Assembly: GCA_041488155.1 (NCBI GenBank)
Contig: JBGPOS010000031.1
Coordinates: 1 to 45,769, forward strand
Length of the DNA stretch: 45,769 bases
Reading direction: 5' to 3'
Source of the DNA: JBGPOS01 sp041488155
GTDB lineage: Bacteria; Chloroflexota; Dehalococcoidia; Tepidiformales; Tepidiformaceae
Part shown: positions 24,856-32,902 of the stretch, in pieces
How the letters are laid out: the number at the start of each line of letters is the position of its first letter
How positions within the stretch are numbered: the stretch's first letter is position 1
The notes under the pieces: model-generated
Told to the model about the DNA's origin: nothing
What the model saw: the letters and a program-made list of their open reading frames with translations, nothing else
Databases searched by the model: none
Program-made: the position numbers and the translations under genes

Positions 24856-25824
24856 GTGGGACGCCTAAATCGCCTGCTGCTGGTCCCGACTCTGACCGCG
24901 GTCGCATGCGTAGCCATGTTGACGGCGTGCTCGTCCAGCGCGCCCGCCACAACCCCCTCCAGTTCGAGGTCGAGTCAGACCCCAACTCCCGACGGCGCGT
25001 CGACGAGCGCTTCGCCTTCACCCGGCTCGCCGATCAAGCACATCTTCGTCGTGATCCTGGAGAACGAATCTGGATCCGCAGCAGCACGCGATCCCTACCT
25101 CGGCCAACTGGCCGCGCGTGGCGCCACTCTCACCCGCTACTTCGGTGTTGCCCACCCATCGCAGCCGAACTACATCGCGATGCTGGCCGGAGCCACGCTC
25201 GTCGGCGACGACGGGAGTCATAACTTGTCCCAATCAAACCTTGTGGACTTGCTGGAGTCGGCGAACCACTCCTGGAAGGCGTACCAGGAGCAATATCCGG
25301 GCGGATGTTTCTCCGGAGGTAACGCCGGCGACTCAAAGAGCGGCACCTACGCTCGCAAGCACAACCCGTTCATTTCCTTCGACGACGTTCGCAAGGTTCC
25401 CGGCCGATGCGGAAAGATTGTCAACGCTTCGCAGCTCGATGCGGACGTCGACCAGGGCCAGCTGCCGGAGTTCAGCTTCTACACGCCCAATCAGAACAAC
25501 GATGGTCATGACACGTCACTCGGCTTCGCTTCCTCGTGGCTGCGGGGCTTCCTCGAACCCAAGCTCGCCGACCCCAAATTCATGGATGGCACGCTCGTGG
25601 TGGTGACGTTCGACGAAGGGAGCGGCGATCCGATGAGCGACCCGTTGTACGCGGTGCTTCTGGGCCCGATGGTCGCAAGGGGTTCCGTCGACGGCAACCG
25701 CTACAGCCACTACAGCCTGCTTCACACCGTCGAAAATGCCTTCGGGATCGGATCCCTTGGCCGTGAGGACGCGAAGAGTCAGGCATTCGGAGCCTGCAAC
25801 TTCGACGGCGGCTGCGGACCGTAG
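24856..25824 (+). CDS. Exported phosphoesterase lipoprotein (phospholipase C/acid phosphatase family)
   Basis: 322 aa, GTG start. Signal peptide with lipobox LTAC, a Ser/Thr/Pro spacer (about 26-57), then the phosphoesterase domain: IKHIFVVILENES with the metal-binding Glu-Asn, AHPSQPNYIAMLAG, the cysteine-bearing GGCFSGG, FYTPNQNNDGHD, and LVVVTFDEGSGD. These are the standard motifs of the AcpA/PLC-type superfamily. Likely cleaves phosphate monoesters or phospholipids outside the cell. Four or more cysteines may form disulfides. Confidence 0.85.
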   Translation: MGRLNRLLLVPTLTAVACVAMLTACSSSAPATTPSSSRSSQTPTPDGASTSASPSPGSPIKHIFVVILENESGSAAARDPYLGQLAARGATLTRYFGVAHPSQPNYIAMLAGATLVGDDGSHNLSQSNLVDLLESANHSWKAYQEQYPGGCFSGGNAGDSKSGTYARKHNPFISFDDVRKVPGRCGKIVNASQLDADVDQGQLPEFSFYTPNQNNDGHDTSLGFASSWLRGFLEPKLADPKFMDGTLVVVTFDEGSGDPMSDPLYAVLLGPMVARGSVDGNRYSHYSLLHTVENAFGIGSLGREDAKSQAFGACNFDGGCGP

Positions 25825-25892
25825 ACCGACCTTCGTGGCGTCCCGACCAGCGGCTGACGTGGCAAGATAGCGAGCAGATGGAGGAGAGCCGA

Positions 25893-26156
25893 ATGTTCTG
25901 CGTGTTTTGCGAACGGCGCCGCGCAGACCTTGTGCTCCGTCGCCGCGGTGTGGCACCGGTGCTCGGCGTCTGCAGCGGTTGCCGGACCGGCCTTGACCGC
26001 CTGGTCGAACAGTTCGGGCCAAACACACGCCCGTGGGTGCTCGTTCCGATGGAGTCGCACACCGGTGAACCCTTCGCGTCACCGAGTGAGGAACAACAAG
26101 CAGCGGCGGCGGCTGCAGACGAAATCGTCCGCCACGGCGGCCAGCAGCGCAGTTGA
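25893..26156 (+). CDS. Small zinc-ribbon-like protein
   Basis: 87 aa from ATG 25893, which has GGAGGAG 6 nt upstream; ATG 25878 is the less likely alternative. Two CxxC pairs (CVFC and CSGC, about 28 residues apart) suggest one zinc ribbon. The C-terminal half is acidic and alanine-rich. Not recognised beyond this. Confidence 0.6.
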   Translation: MFCVFCERRRADLVLRRRGVAPVLGVCSGCRTGLDRLVEQFGPNTRPWVLVPMESHTGEPFASPSEEQQAAAAAADEIVRHGGQQRS

Positions 26157-26274
26157 CGTCGCCCAGTTCGCGACCTGGTCTGCGACTCCGCCATGAGTGA
26201 ATCGCGCCGCCAACCGTCCCGTCACGACTGGGTCCGTAGCAGTGGGAGGCGAGCGGTCTGGGGCGGCCCCTGAT

Positions 26275-26289
26275 GGCCCAACGTGGGCC
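26275..26289. terminator. Short GC-rich hairpin between convergent genes
   Basis: GGCCCA-ACG-TGGGCC, followed by TTCT on the plus strand. It lies between the stops of the zinc-ribbon gene and the leftward PNPOx-like gene. Confidence 0.35.
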
Positions 26290-26342
26290 TTCTGAGCAGG
26301 CTGAGCGAGCCAGCTCTGGCAGTCGTAGAGGCGACGGGCAGC

Positions 26343-26813
26343 TTATTGAGCGAACGTCCAGCGCGTTGGCGAGCCCGTGAAGTCGCCTTCGCGCAGAGCG
26401 AACGCCCAGGAGGGGGAGAGCCGGAAGCAGCCATTGGCGGCGGAGTCGAAGAAGGCCACGCCGTAGTTCGTCTGATACTTGCCGTCGACCCATTCTGCGA
26501 ACTGGGCGATCTTCTGGTGTTCGGCCACGACTTTGACCACTCCCTCGACCACCACAGGCTCCAAGGGATTATCCGTGGTCATGACGGCCTTCGGGTTGCG
26601 CGCTAGGTTTCGCGCCTTGCGAGAGTCCTTCGCTGAACTGAACCATAACGCGTCCTCCGCCCATACACCCCAGACTGGCATGACGTGGGGACGACCGTCA
26701 GGCCAGACCGTTGCCAGCCAGTAATCATGCGACAGGGTCAACCGGTCGACGGCCCAGGCCCACGGCAACAGGCCAGATCCCTCTGTGGCCGGGAGGATGC
26801 CATACGCGGGCAT
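26343..26813 (-). CDS. Pyridoxamine 5'-phosphate oxidase-like flavin protein
   Basis: 156 aa from ATG 26813 (AAAGG 6 nt upstream); an upstream extension to 26963 looks like low-quality sequence. HDYWLATVWPDGRPHVMPVW is the usual split-barrel opening (yxLaTxxxDGrPhvxPV), followed by LWFSSAKDSRKARNLARNPK and AVMTTDN. Likely an FMN- or F420-binding oxidoreductase. No partner gene suggests the substrate. Nothing was recognised in 26814-27086. Confidence 0.85.
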   Translation of the reverse strand: MPAYGILPATEGSGLLPWAWAVDRLTLSHDYWLATVWPDGRPHVMPVWGVWAEDALWFSSAKDSRKARNLARNPKAVMTTDNPLEPVVVEGVVKVVAEHQKIAQFAEWVDGKYQTNYGVAFFDSAANGCFRLSPSWAFALREGDFTGSPTRWTFAQ

Positions 26814-27086
26814 GTGCGGCCTTTCGGCTCTCGGTTCCTGCACCAGAGCATCCCTTGGTCCCGAATGGGCCGAGTGTAGCAGCTTCGAAACGGCCAGCGA
26901 CCGCAGGCTGATTCCCGTCGCGTTGCCCCCGGCGGCACTTCTCGGCCGGCACGATCGTCGCATCGTGGAGCGGCTGCGCGGCCTCGTCAGGCGTGTCGCG
27001 CGGGGAAGTTCTTGTCGTTTAGAAGCCGTGCGCCGAAGTGAGTGCTCCTCCGGACCAGGCGAGTCGGTTCGTCGCCCTGGAACGAC

Positions 27087-28676
27087 TCACTTCGTCAGGG
27101 TGACGTGGGTCTGCTGGGCGACCGAGGTGAAGGCGGCGCTCAGCTGTGCCGCAGTCGGAGCGTCGAAGTAGGTACAGGTAGCCTGGTTTGTCTGGCAGGG
27201 TCCGACGCCGCTTGTGCCGCCGTCGGCGATCAGGCGGAGCCAGTTCGCATCAACGCCCGCTCCCAGTCCGATCACAAAGATGGTTATTCCGTCGGCAACA
27301 GCGCGTTGCGCTTCCTTTTCAGCGGAGCCGTTGGCGGTGGGGTTGCCTTCGATGCCCCCGCCGGGGCTGGGACAGCTCGTGCTGCTGTAGTTCGAGGCGC
27401 TGTAAGGCGAACCGCAGTATTCCTTCGCCCGTCCGTCGGTGATCAAGACGAGTACGCGGGCGGCGTTGGCGCGCTTGCCGCCCCCATCAAGTACCTGGCG
27501 TCCGACCGCGATTCCGTGGGCAGTGTTGGTGCCACCAGCGGGCGCGGGCATCGAGCCGATGGCGCCCTGGACGGCCGCGAAGTCGCTGGACAAGGCCGAC
27601 TTGAGCGTCGCGCCGGGGCTCGAGAAATAGGTGACGCCAAACTTGTCGTATGAGCTGTTGAAGAGCGTCGTGAAGTACTTGGCGTCAGTGACCAGCGAGT
27701 CGTAGGGCTGATAGGGGCCAGACGCTGCCGGCGCCGCCGCTGTGCAACCGCCGCCATTGCGGTCCATCCAGATCTGGCTGGCCGTGGCGTGCGCGGCCTT
27801 GGTGCTGGCCACGCCAACGTAGGCCGGGTCCGTCTGACTGCCGCGCTTGTCGTTGACGCCGCGGACCACGGTGAGGGTCTTAGCGCCGGCGTTCACGGCG
27901 GTTATCTGCATGAGCTCTCCGTTAGCGGCGGGCCCAATCATGATCAGCCCGGGCCGGGCCGTGAAGGTGAACCCCTGGTAGGAGGTCTTGGGTGCCGCCT
28001 GCCAGTACGGGGTCGATCCGCTCTGGCCGCCGATGCCGTAGCCAACGACGCCACCCGTGAAGTAGTTCGAGATCGGCGCCACGAACGGCGCTGTGTTCGA
28101 GACGTGGAGAGTTGTGTCCGCGACCGCAATGGCCTGAGTCAGGGTAGGCACTGCTCCCGCGCCCGGGCTCATGTTCGGCCGCTGGTCGACACGGGGATAG
28201 GTGTCGTCGCACATCGACTGCGAGATGTCCATCACGAGCGAGATGTCCAGGACGGTGCTAGCGGCCTCGCCATCGGCTGAGACATGCCAGTGGTCAATGC
28301 CGATCAGCTTCAAGAACCAGGTGTCCACATCCGCCTGGCCGTGGACGGCAACGCCCCGGTTCGTGTTTCCGGGGAAGCTCACGGTGAGGCTGACGTTCTT
28401 GCCCTGGCCTTGGATGGGGCCACTGTTGTCCGCCCAGTACTGGTTCGCGTTGGCGGTCGCCTGGCTGGTGCTCGGCATGCCGGCGGCAGCGGCAAGTGCG
28501 GCTGAGTCGACGGAATTCTGGATCTGGGTGCGCGCCCAGACGAGCCGCCCAACGTCGACGGTCATCCCGACAATGCCGACGAGTCCCGTGAGGCCGAGAG
28601 CGAAGAGGACCAGCGCCTGGCCGTTTTCGCCCCCACGGAAAGGAGCAGGGAGTTTTCGCAGACTCGGACGACGCAT
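27087..28676 (-). CDS. TadG-like pilus protein with vWA domain and a beta-domain insertion
   Basis: 529 aa, ATG 28676 with CGGAGG 4 nt upstream; a hairpin (CAGCCC/GGGCTG, 28688-28703) precedes that site. Residues 15-60 are the TadE/TadG N-terminus (GENGQALVLFALGLTGLVGI). The vWA domain starts at VLDISLVMDISQSM with MIDAS residues D150, S152, S154, T383 (GGTNTAHG) and D414 (LITDGRA). Between the first and second MIDAS parts lies an insertion of about 160 residues whose core (ADTTLHVSNTAPF ... ELMQITAVNAGAKTLTVVRG then HATAS) resembles small beta domains of phage tail and fibre proteins. It should sit on the outside and could be an adhesin of the Flp pilus. Confidence 0.85.
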   Translation of the reverse strand: MRRPSLRKLPAPFRGGENGQALVLFALGLTGLVGIVGMTVDVGRLVWARTQIQNSVDSAALAAAAGMPSTSQATANANQYWADNSGPIQGQGKNVSLTVSFPGNTNRGVAVHGQADVDTWFLKLIGIDHWHVSADGEAASTVLDISLVMDISQSMCDDTYPRVDQRPNMSPGAGAVPTLTQAIAVADTTLHVSNTAPFVAPISNYFTGGVVGYGIGGQSGSTPYWQAAPKTSYQGFTFTARPGLIMIGPAANGELMQITAVNAGAKTLTVVRGVNDKRGSQTDPAYVGVASTKAAHATASQIWMDRNGGGCTAAAPAASGPYQPYDSLVTDAKYFTTLFNSSYDKFGVTYFSSPGATLKSALSSDFAAVQGAIGSMPAPAGGTNTAHGIAVGRQVLDGGGKRANAARVLVLITDGRAKEYCGSPYSASNYSSTSCPSPGGGIEGNPTANGSAEKEAQRAVADGITIFVIGLGAGVDANWLRLIADGGTSGVGPCQTNQATCTYFDAPTAAQLSAAFTSVAQQTHVTLTK

Positions 28677-28854
28677 TCTGCCTCCGGCAGCCCAGGAGGG
28701 CTGACAACCGACTCGACTTCTTAGTCCTCACTACGTGCCGGATGACCACCACTTAATAGCGGCGACCGGAGCGCAACCGAACCACCACCGAGTTGTAACC
28801 ACACCCGCCGAGGAGCTGCATACACGGCGAGTCGACGACGAACGGAGGCGGAAG

Positions 28855-28995
28855 CCAAAAGAGGAGGGCGACTCCGGATCGCCCCTCCTCAGTGTTGGGC
28901 AAAAGTGCGAGGCCTGTTCTCGAAAGGTGGAGGCTCAAATCCTTCGTCCGAGCGCCCCTCCCCCTTGCCCAACGAACGTCCGTCAAACGACGGCG
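28855..28995 (-). ncRNA. Candidate structured RNA upstream of the TadG-like gene
   Basis: Read on the minus strand, three nested or serial elements occur in 140 nt: a CCGTC-GTTT-GACGG hairpin (28980-28993), a 9-bp long-range helix GTTGGGCAA/TTGCCCAAC (28965-28973 with 28894-28902) and a terminator-like hairpin followed by TTTT. No coding frame explains them. It could be a small RNA or a cis-acting leader; it does not match a riboswitch class I know. Confidence 0.35.
28857..28890 (-). terminator. Intrinsic-type terminator on the minus strand
   Basis: GAGGAGGGCGA and TCGCCCCTCCTC pair over 11 bp with one bulged base and a 7-nt loop. On the minus strand the stem is followed by TTTT (28857-28860). 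It would stop transcription entering the TadG-like gene from the right, or act as an attenuator in its leader. Confidence 0.5.
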
Positions 28996-29277
28996 CTTGT
29001 GACCAGCCTAGCAGCGAGTTCCCGCGACCAGCGTGACAAACCCGTTGCCAATCAGTCGCAAGGCGGGGTCACATCGGCGCGGGAGACGAGCGATCACCTG
29101 GAACTCTCCCAGGAATAGGATCGCTTCCCCGAGGAACCACTTCCCGCCCTTGCGGCGGCGCTGGCCGCCTGCCCATCAACTTGCGACGGCGCGGCCCCCA
29201 TCAGGCCGAGCTCCGATGCCCACGATGAACCCCACCGCCGAAACGATCACTACCAAGGCCGCTGCGCGACAGGCTTC
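28996..29277. other. Intergenic, no gene recognised
   Basis: No protein-like frame, repeat or RNA gene is visible between the candidate RNA and the next leftward gene. Confidence 0.35.
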
Positions 29278-29571
29278 TCATCTGCGCCTCGACGCTCTGA
29301 CGGCCGTCCGGGGGGAGTCAACCGGCGGCAGGTGAAGGACGACTTCGAATCGGCGTTCGCCCTCGCTTATTCCGGAAGGCCAAGCGTAGGCGCGGAGCGC
29401 CGTGGGATGGTCGGCCAGGTCAAACACATGGACCTCGCAATCCCACGCGGTCTCCCCGTTGAACTTCTCTTGAACCAGAACTGATTCGACCCACCTTGAG
29501 GAGCAGCCATGTAGCTGGGCGATCGCCGCTGCGAGGTCGTCTATGGTTGCTCGCGTTTCCGAGGACTCCAT
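29278..29571 (-). CDS. Small conserved protein of unknown function
   Basis: 97 aa from ATG 29571. Upstream frame extension overlaps the preceding gene and is less likely. It reads RWVESVLVQEKFNGETAWDC, then VHVFDLADHPTALRAYAWPS and FEVVLHLPPVDSPRTAVRA, a pattern I associate with a short family common in Chloroflexota (strand-helix-strand ending HxPPVxSPxxAVrA). No function is known. It follows the secreted-repeat lipoprotein by 16 nt and is probably co-transcribed. Confidence 0.6.
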   Translation of the reverse strand: MESSETRATIDDLAAAIAQLHGCSSRWVESVLVQEKFNGETAWDCEVHVFDLADHPTALRAYAWPSGISEGERRFEVVLHLPPVDSPRTAVRASRRR

Positions 29572-29587
29572 AGGCTCATCAACGCAG

Positions 29588-30145
29588 TCAGTAGTTGTAA
29601 CCGCCGGCGCCGGCCGCTGGCGTGGCCGAAGTGTCCACACTGGCTGCTGACCAGACGCCACCGTAGGCACTCACCCCCTGGCCTTTGGCATCGCCCGGCG
29701 CCTTGTCCGCCGAGAAGCGGTAGAGCGGACGGCCACCGTAGGTGACCTGTTTCGTCCCGTCGTCTCGGGTGAGGAGCCCCAATTCGTCGGAAAGGCCGTC
29801 TGGCTTAGCCAGGGTGGTGCTGGTCGTGGTGAGTGGTGGCCAGGCGGTCGCACAACTTCCGCTGCAGGTGCTCTTACCGCTGCCCCGGGTGTCTTGGGCG
29901 AAGGTGTATAAGGTGAGGCCGGAAGCGTCGGTCACTACTTTCCCGATGCTCCCGATCGTGGCCACTTTGACGGCCGTTGTTCCCGTCCCAACGGTCTTAG
30001 CTGCAGCGGCAGTCACAGAGGGCTTTGATGGCGAGCCGTATGCGTTGTCATCGCCGCCTCCGCAAGCGCTCAAGACGAGCGCGAGACCTCCAACCGCAAC
30101 TAGTGACGTCAGCGTCACACAGAGGCGCGCGGTCAGTCTGTGCAT
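29588..30145 (-). CDS. Lipoprotein with secreted repeats (PF03640 type)
   Basis: 185 aa, ATG 30145 with AGGGAG upstream. Signal peptide with lipobox LSAC and an Ala/Thr spacer. Two repeats follow: GKVVTDASGLTLYTFAQDTR plus CSGSCATAWPPL, and KQVTYGGRPLYRFSADKAPG with DAKGQG and GVWSA. These are the hallmark phrases of the secreted repeat of unknown function found in COG4315-type lipoproteins. The two cysteines in CSGSC sit where such proteins have a conserved pair. Located next to a cupredoxin and an ECF sigma locus, so a redox or envelope-stress role is plausible but inferred. Confidence 0.85.
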   Translation of the reverse strand: MHRLTARLCVTLTSLVAVGGLALVLSACGGGDDNAYGSPSKPSVTAAAAKTVGTGTTAVKVATIGSIGKVVTDASGLTLYTFAQDTRGSGKSTCSGSCATAWPPLTTTSTTLAKPDGLSDELGLLTRDDGTKQVTYGGRPLYRFSADKAPGDAKGQGVSAYGGVWSAASVDTSATPAAGAGGYNY

Positions 30146-30283
30146 CTTGTTAACTCCCTTGACCTACTCTCGCTCGCTCGATTTGTTTCGACTTGGCTTC
30201 AAGTTACCTGCGTTGAACTCCTCCTATCTGCGCGGCCGGAGTGGGCTCCAAGCGGTCGGTGCCGAAGCCAAGACCCTCGGCGG

Positions 30284-30889
30284 TCAGTACGTGTACGGAG
30301 CCTTATAGCCGCCGGGCGTCGAGGTCGGGTAGACGTAGGTCTGGGTCGGAGTCGCGGGTGGCGTTCGCGTGGGCGTGGGCGTGGGCGTGGGCGTCGAGCT
30401 GGTGGCAGCCGTGCGCGCCTCATCATTCGCAAGGAACGGGACGAATGACCTCTGCGGTAACCCCGCCGCCGTCGGCGACCCTGATGCTCCCGCGACTACT
30501 ACCTTTCCGACCATGGCGTCATTGGCCTGGACGTGAGCTTCGGTGGCCAGCGCCTCGCTGGCATGGATGATGCAGTAGAAGTAGAAAGTGCCGGACGAGG
30601 TAAACGCGTTGGTCGTGCCGGTGGGATGTCCGGCGTCGATGGGCAGGTCGGGTGATGAGTCGCGGAGGCGGACCACATGGATCCCGGCGGACCAGTTGAA
30701 GCTCACGTTGTCGCCGATGTTGACGTTCACGATGTTAGGAGAGAAGCGGTTCGTGGGGCTTCCAGTCGTGACCGAAGCACCGGCTGCGCCGGCATCTTGG
30801 GAGATGAAGCCGGCGGCCGTGACCGTGAGCGCGAAGGCCAAGACCCCCACGATCCACACTGACTTGAGAGCGAGGCTCCGGCTGGTCAC
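30284..30889 (-). CDS. Exported cupredoxin-like (plastocyanin-type) protein
   Basis: 201 aa, GTG 30889 with GGAGG upstream. Signal peptide, then a cupredoxin fold: NRFSPNIVNVNIGDNVSFNW, H71 in GIHVVRL, and FYFYCIIH giving C106 and H109. The fourth ligand is probably M126 (NDAMVGKVVV); the Cys-His to Met loop is longer than in plastocyanin (17 residues from H109). A Thr-Pro repeat (about 165-185) leads to an end rich in Tyr and Gly (GGYKAPYTY). The neighbouring lipoprotein also ends in Gly/Tyr (GAGGYNY). It would bind copper and carry electrons outside the membrane. Confidence 0.82.
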   Translation of the reverse strand: MTSRSLALKSVWIVGVLAFALTVTAAGFISQDAGAAGASVTTGSPTNRFSPNIVNVNIGDNVSFNWSAGIHVVRLRDSSPDLPIDAGHPTGTTNAFTSSGTFYFYCIIHASEALATEAHVQANDAMVGKVVVAGASGSPTAAGLPQRSFVPFLANDEARTAATSSTPTPTPTPTRTPPATPTQTYVYPTSTPGGYKAPYTY

Positions 30890-31010
30890 AAGTTGCCTCC
30901 GCGTCGTTTACTCGAGATTCCCTACGTAGCGAGCATGCTCCGTGGATTGGACTGTGCGACGCTCACTCACGAAGGGGCGCGGCCGATCCTGTTGTACTCA
31001 CGACGCGAAC

Positions 31011-31039
31011 CCATCCGAGAGTGAAGGTGGTTACGTATT
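31011..31039 (+). promoter_or_regulatory. Possible sigma-K-type ECF promoter
   Basis: CCATCC (31011-31016), a 17-nt spacer and CGTATT (31034-31039). The -35 equals the CCATCC reported for mycobacterial SigK promoters; the -10 is only a partial match. It lies 90 nt before the sigma factor start, which would allow autoregulation. Confidence 0.35.
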
Positions 31040-31128
31040 GAGGAGCGTTGGGGACGCAGCTCGTCATTGGTCCGATCATTTCTCCCCCGCGCCCAATCCA
31101 CTTCGACTCCGCCACGAGGGAGCTGTCA

Positions 31129-31722
31129 ATGGGCGAGAGTGAGGCTGATGCCGAGGACCTGCGGCTCATCCAGGCGGTCTCTGAAAGGAACGCGGAAGCC
31201 CTTAAGGTGCTCTACCAACGATATGGGGGCCTCCTTTATGCCCTTGCGTTTCGCATCGTTGGCGAGAGCCAAACCACAGAGGAGGTCGTGCAGGACGTGT
31301 TCTTGCGGTGCTGGGACCGTTCCGCGACGTTCGATCAGAGGCGCGGAAGCGTCAGCAGCTGGCTGATGAGCATCGCCCGAAACCGAGCAATCGACTCTCT
31401 GAGGGGAGCGCAACACAGGGCTCGCCGCCGTGAGCAGCAGCTGCCCGCGACCCTTCTGGAACGCCCTGGACCTGGTTCTATCGATCCCGGAGAAGTGGTC
31501 TCTTTACGCCTCACGTTAGGAGCCGCATTAGAGTCACTCCCGTCGCGGCAGCGCGAGGCGATAGCACTGGCGACGTATGGCGGACTGACCCAGGCGGAGA
31601 TCGCAAAGGTGCTGGGCGTGCCGCTGGGCACGATCAAGTCGCGCATTCGCGACGGCATGCTGCGATTACGCCTGGTGCTGGACTCGGAGAACCGGTCGGG
31701 AAGGGGCGCAAGGTGCGACTGA
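31129..31722 (+). CDS. ECF RNA polymerase sigma factor, SigK-like
   Basis: 197 aa from ATG 31129, with GAGGGA upstream. Region 2 runs from FALYQRY-like EALKVLYQRYGGLLYALAFR through TTEEVVQDVFLRCWDRS to WLMSIARNRAIDSLR; region 4 contains LPSRQREAIALATYGGLTQA and IAKVLGVPLGTIKSRIRDGM. Both are complete. The gene overlaps the next by a TGATG, which codes for an RskA-like anti-sigma factor, so the two form the standard regulator pair. Likely targets include itself and perhaps the adjacent divergent genes for exported redox proteins (inference). Confidence 0.9.
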   Translation: MGESEADAEDLRLIQAVSERNAEALKVLYQRYGGLLYALAFRIVGESQTTEEVVQDVFLRCWDRSATFDQRRGSVSSWLMSIARNRAIDSLRGAQHRARRREQQLPATLLERPGPGSIDPGEVVSLRLTLGAALESLPSRQREAIALATYGGLTQAEIAKVLGVPLGTIKSRIRDGMLRLRLVLDSENRSGRGARCD

Positions 31723-32468
31723 TGGCTGAAGATCATGTCTCCGACGACCTGGCAGCGCACGCCCTCGGGAGCTTGGACGACGAGGACAAGGTACGGGTAG
31801 AGGCGCACCTCAGTGTTTGCGACGCTTGCCGAATAGAAGCGATGGACTACCTCCGCGTCGGCGCACTCCTCAAGGACGACATCGAGCCAGTCGAAGCCTC
31901 GCCTGACATCTGGAAGGCGATCGAAGAGGGCATTCGACAACATCAACAGCGTCGGACTCACCGCCGAACAACTTTGCCGTGGCTTCCCCAAGTGTCGTGG
32001 CGGTTCGCCGCCTGGGCTGCAACGGCTGCCGTCGTCTTCGGGCTGCTGGCCTGGAACCTCGACCTGCAGCTTGGTGGTGACGACAACGACGTGGGTAATC
32101 TGGCGGGGCAGAGCGACGGTACGATCGTGCCTCTCAAGGCTGGTAACCTGGTTGGACCGCAGCCCAATGGTCGGCTTTACGTGAGCGAGGACGGGCGACA
32201 AGGTGGACTGGCCGTCGTTGGAATGCCGCAAGATGACACAGGTAGGGTTTATGAGATTTGGTTCATCCGGAGAGACCAGAGCCGGGCAAGCGGCGGCCTC
32301 TTCCAGGTGGACAACCGAGGTCAAGCACTAGTGCGAGTGGACATTCCGGGGGCTCTGGCTCAGTTCGAGGGCGTGGGAATCACTCAAGAGCGCGGGGGAG
32401 GGAGCGCTCAGCCGAGTGGGCCTGATCTAATTTCTGGACCACTGTACGAGCAACAGAAGGTTCCGTAG
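31722..32468 (+). CDS. RskA-like anti-sigma factor
   Basis: 248 aa from ATG 31722 (AAGG 8 nt upstream, TGATG overlap with the sigma gene); a GTG at 31713 is the alternative. The N-terminal zinc anti-sigma domain has H29-x3-C33-x2-C36 (AHLSVCDAC). One membrane helix lies at about 90-110 (FAAWAATAAVVFGLLAW). The outer domain matches anti-sigma-K C-termini (LYVSEDGRQGGLAVVGMPQ, GRVYEIWFIRRD). It should hold the sigma factor at the membrane until regulated proteolysis. Confidence 0.88.
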   Translation: MAEDHVSDDLAAHALGSLDDEDKVRVEAHLSVCDACRIEAMDYLRVGALLKDDIEPVEASPDIWKAIEEGIRQHQQRRTHRRTTLPWLPQVSWRFAAWAATAAVVFGLLAWNLDLQLGGDDNDVGNLAGQSDGTIVPLKAGNLVGPQPNGRLYVSEDGRQGGLAVVGMPQDDTGRVYEIWFIRRDQSRASGGLFQVDNRGQALVRVDIPGALAQFEGVGITQERGGGSAQPSGPDLISGPLYEQQKVP

Positions 32469-32575
32469 CCAGGGAGAATCGCTCGTGGCAGCGGTCACGA
32501 CGAGTACAATCCTGGGACGGGGCGCCTGCTCTTCGAAAAAAAATAAAACAGCTCTGACGATGAGGGCGAACGATA

Positions 32576-32752
32576 GCGCTTGAGCGCGTCCCACGCGACG
32601 TGGAGGCGGGTTTGGCTGCTCCGATCCTGCGAGACCACCTCATGACGACGCCCATGGCGAGGCCCTATCTCGACGTCACGCCAGACTCGCCGCTAGACGA
32701 TTCCGTCGCCGAAGCGCCACGCCATCCGGTCTTCCGTCTGAACGGTCCTTAG
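32576..32752 (+). pseudogene. Possible CBS-domain remnant
   Basis: In this frame VPRDVEAGLAAPILRDHLMT, then MARPYLDVTPDSPLDDSVAE, recall the start of CBS domains (V.dlMtxpxxxVxPdxpLxeA). The frame ends at TAG after PVFRLNGP and no start with a ribosome-binding site is seen. Upstream is an unusual A-rich run (AAAAAAAATAAAA near 32536). The rest of 32469-32902 shows no gene. Confidence 0.35.
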
Positions 32753-32902
32753 GGGTGAGGGATGAGTCCGGGAGGGCCGCGGCCAACAAATCGGGCGCAC
32801 CGGGTGCTGCCCCAGGCGTTCGTCGGCCTGAGGAGGCGAAGATACCAAGGCGGGCCCCCGAAGGAGCCTGCTGTGGCGGTACATGTTGGCAGTTGCGGCG
32901 AG

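Noticed and set aside
28890..28975. tRNA-like T arm on the plus strand (GGAGG-CTCAAAT-CCTTC)
   Set aside because: No matching acceptor, D or anticodon stems can be formed at the right distances.
28855..28995. c-di-GMP-I riboswitch upstream of the pilus gene
   Set aside because: GGCAAA and CGAAAG-like bits occur only on the strand opposite to the gene and the core consensus GGACGCAAAGCC is not present.
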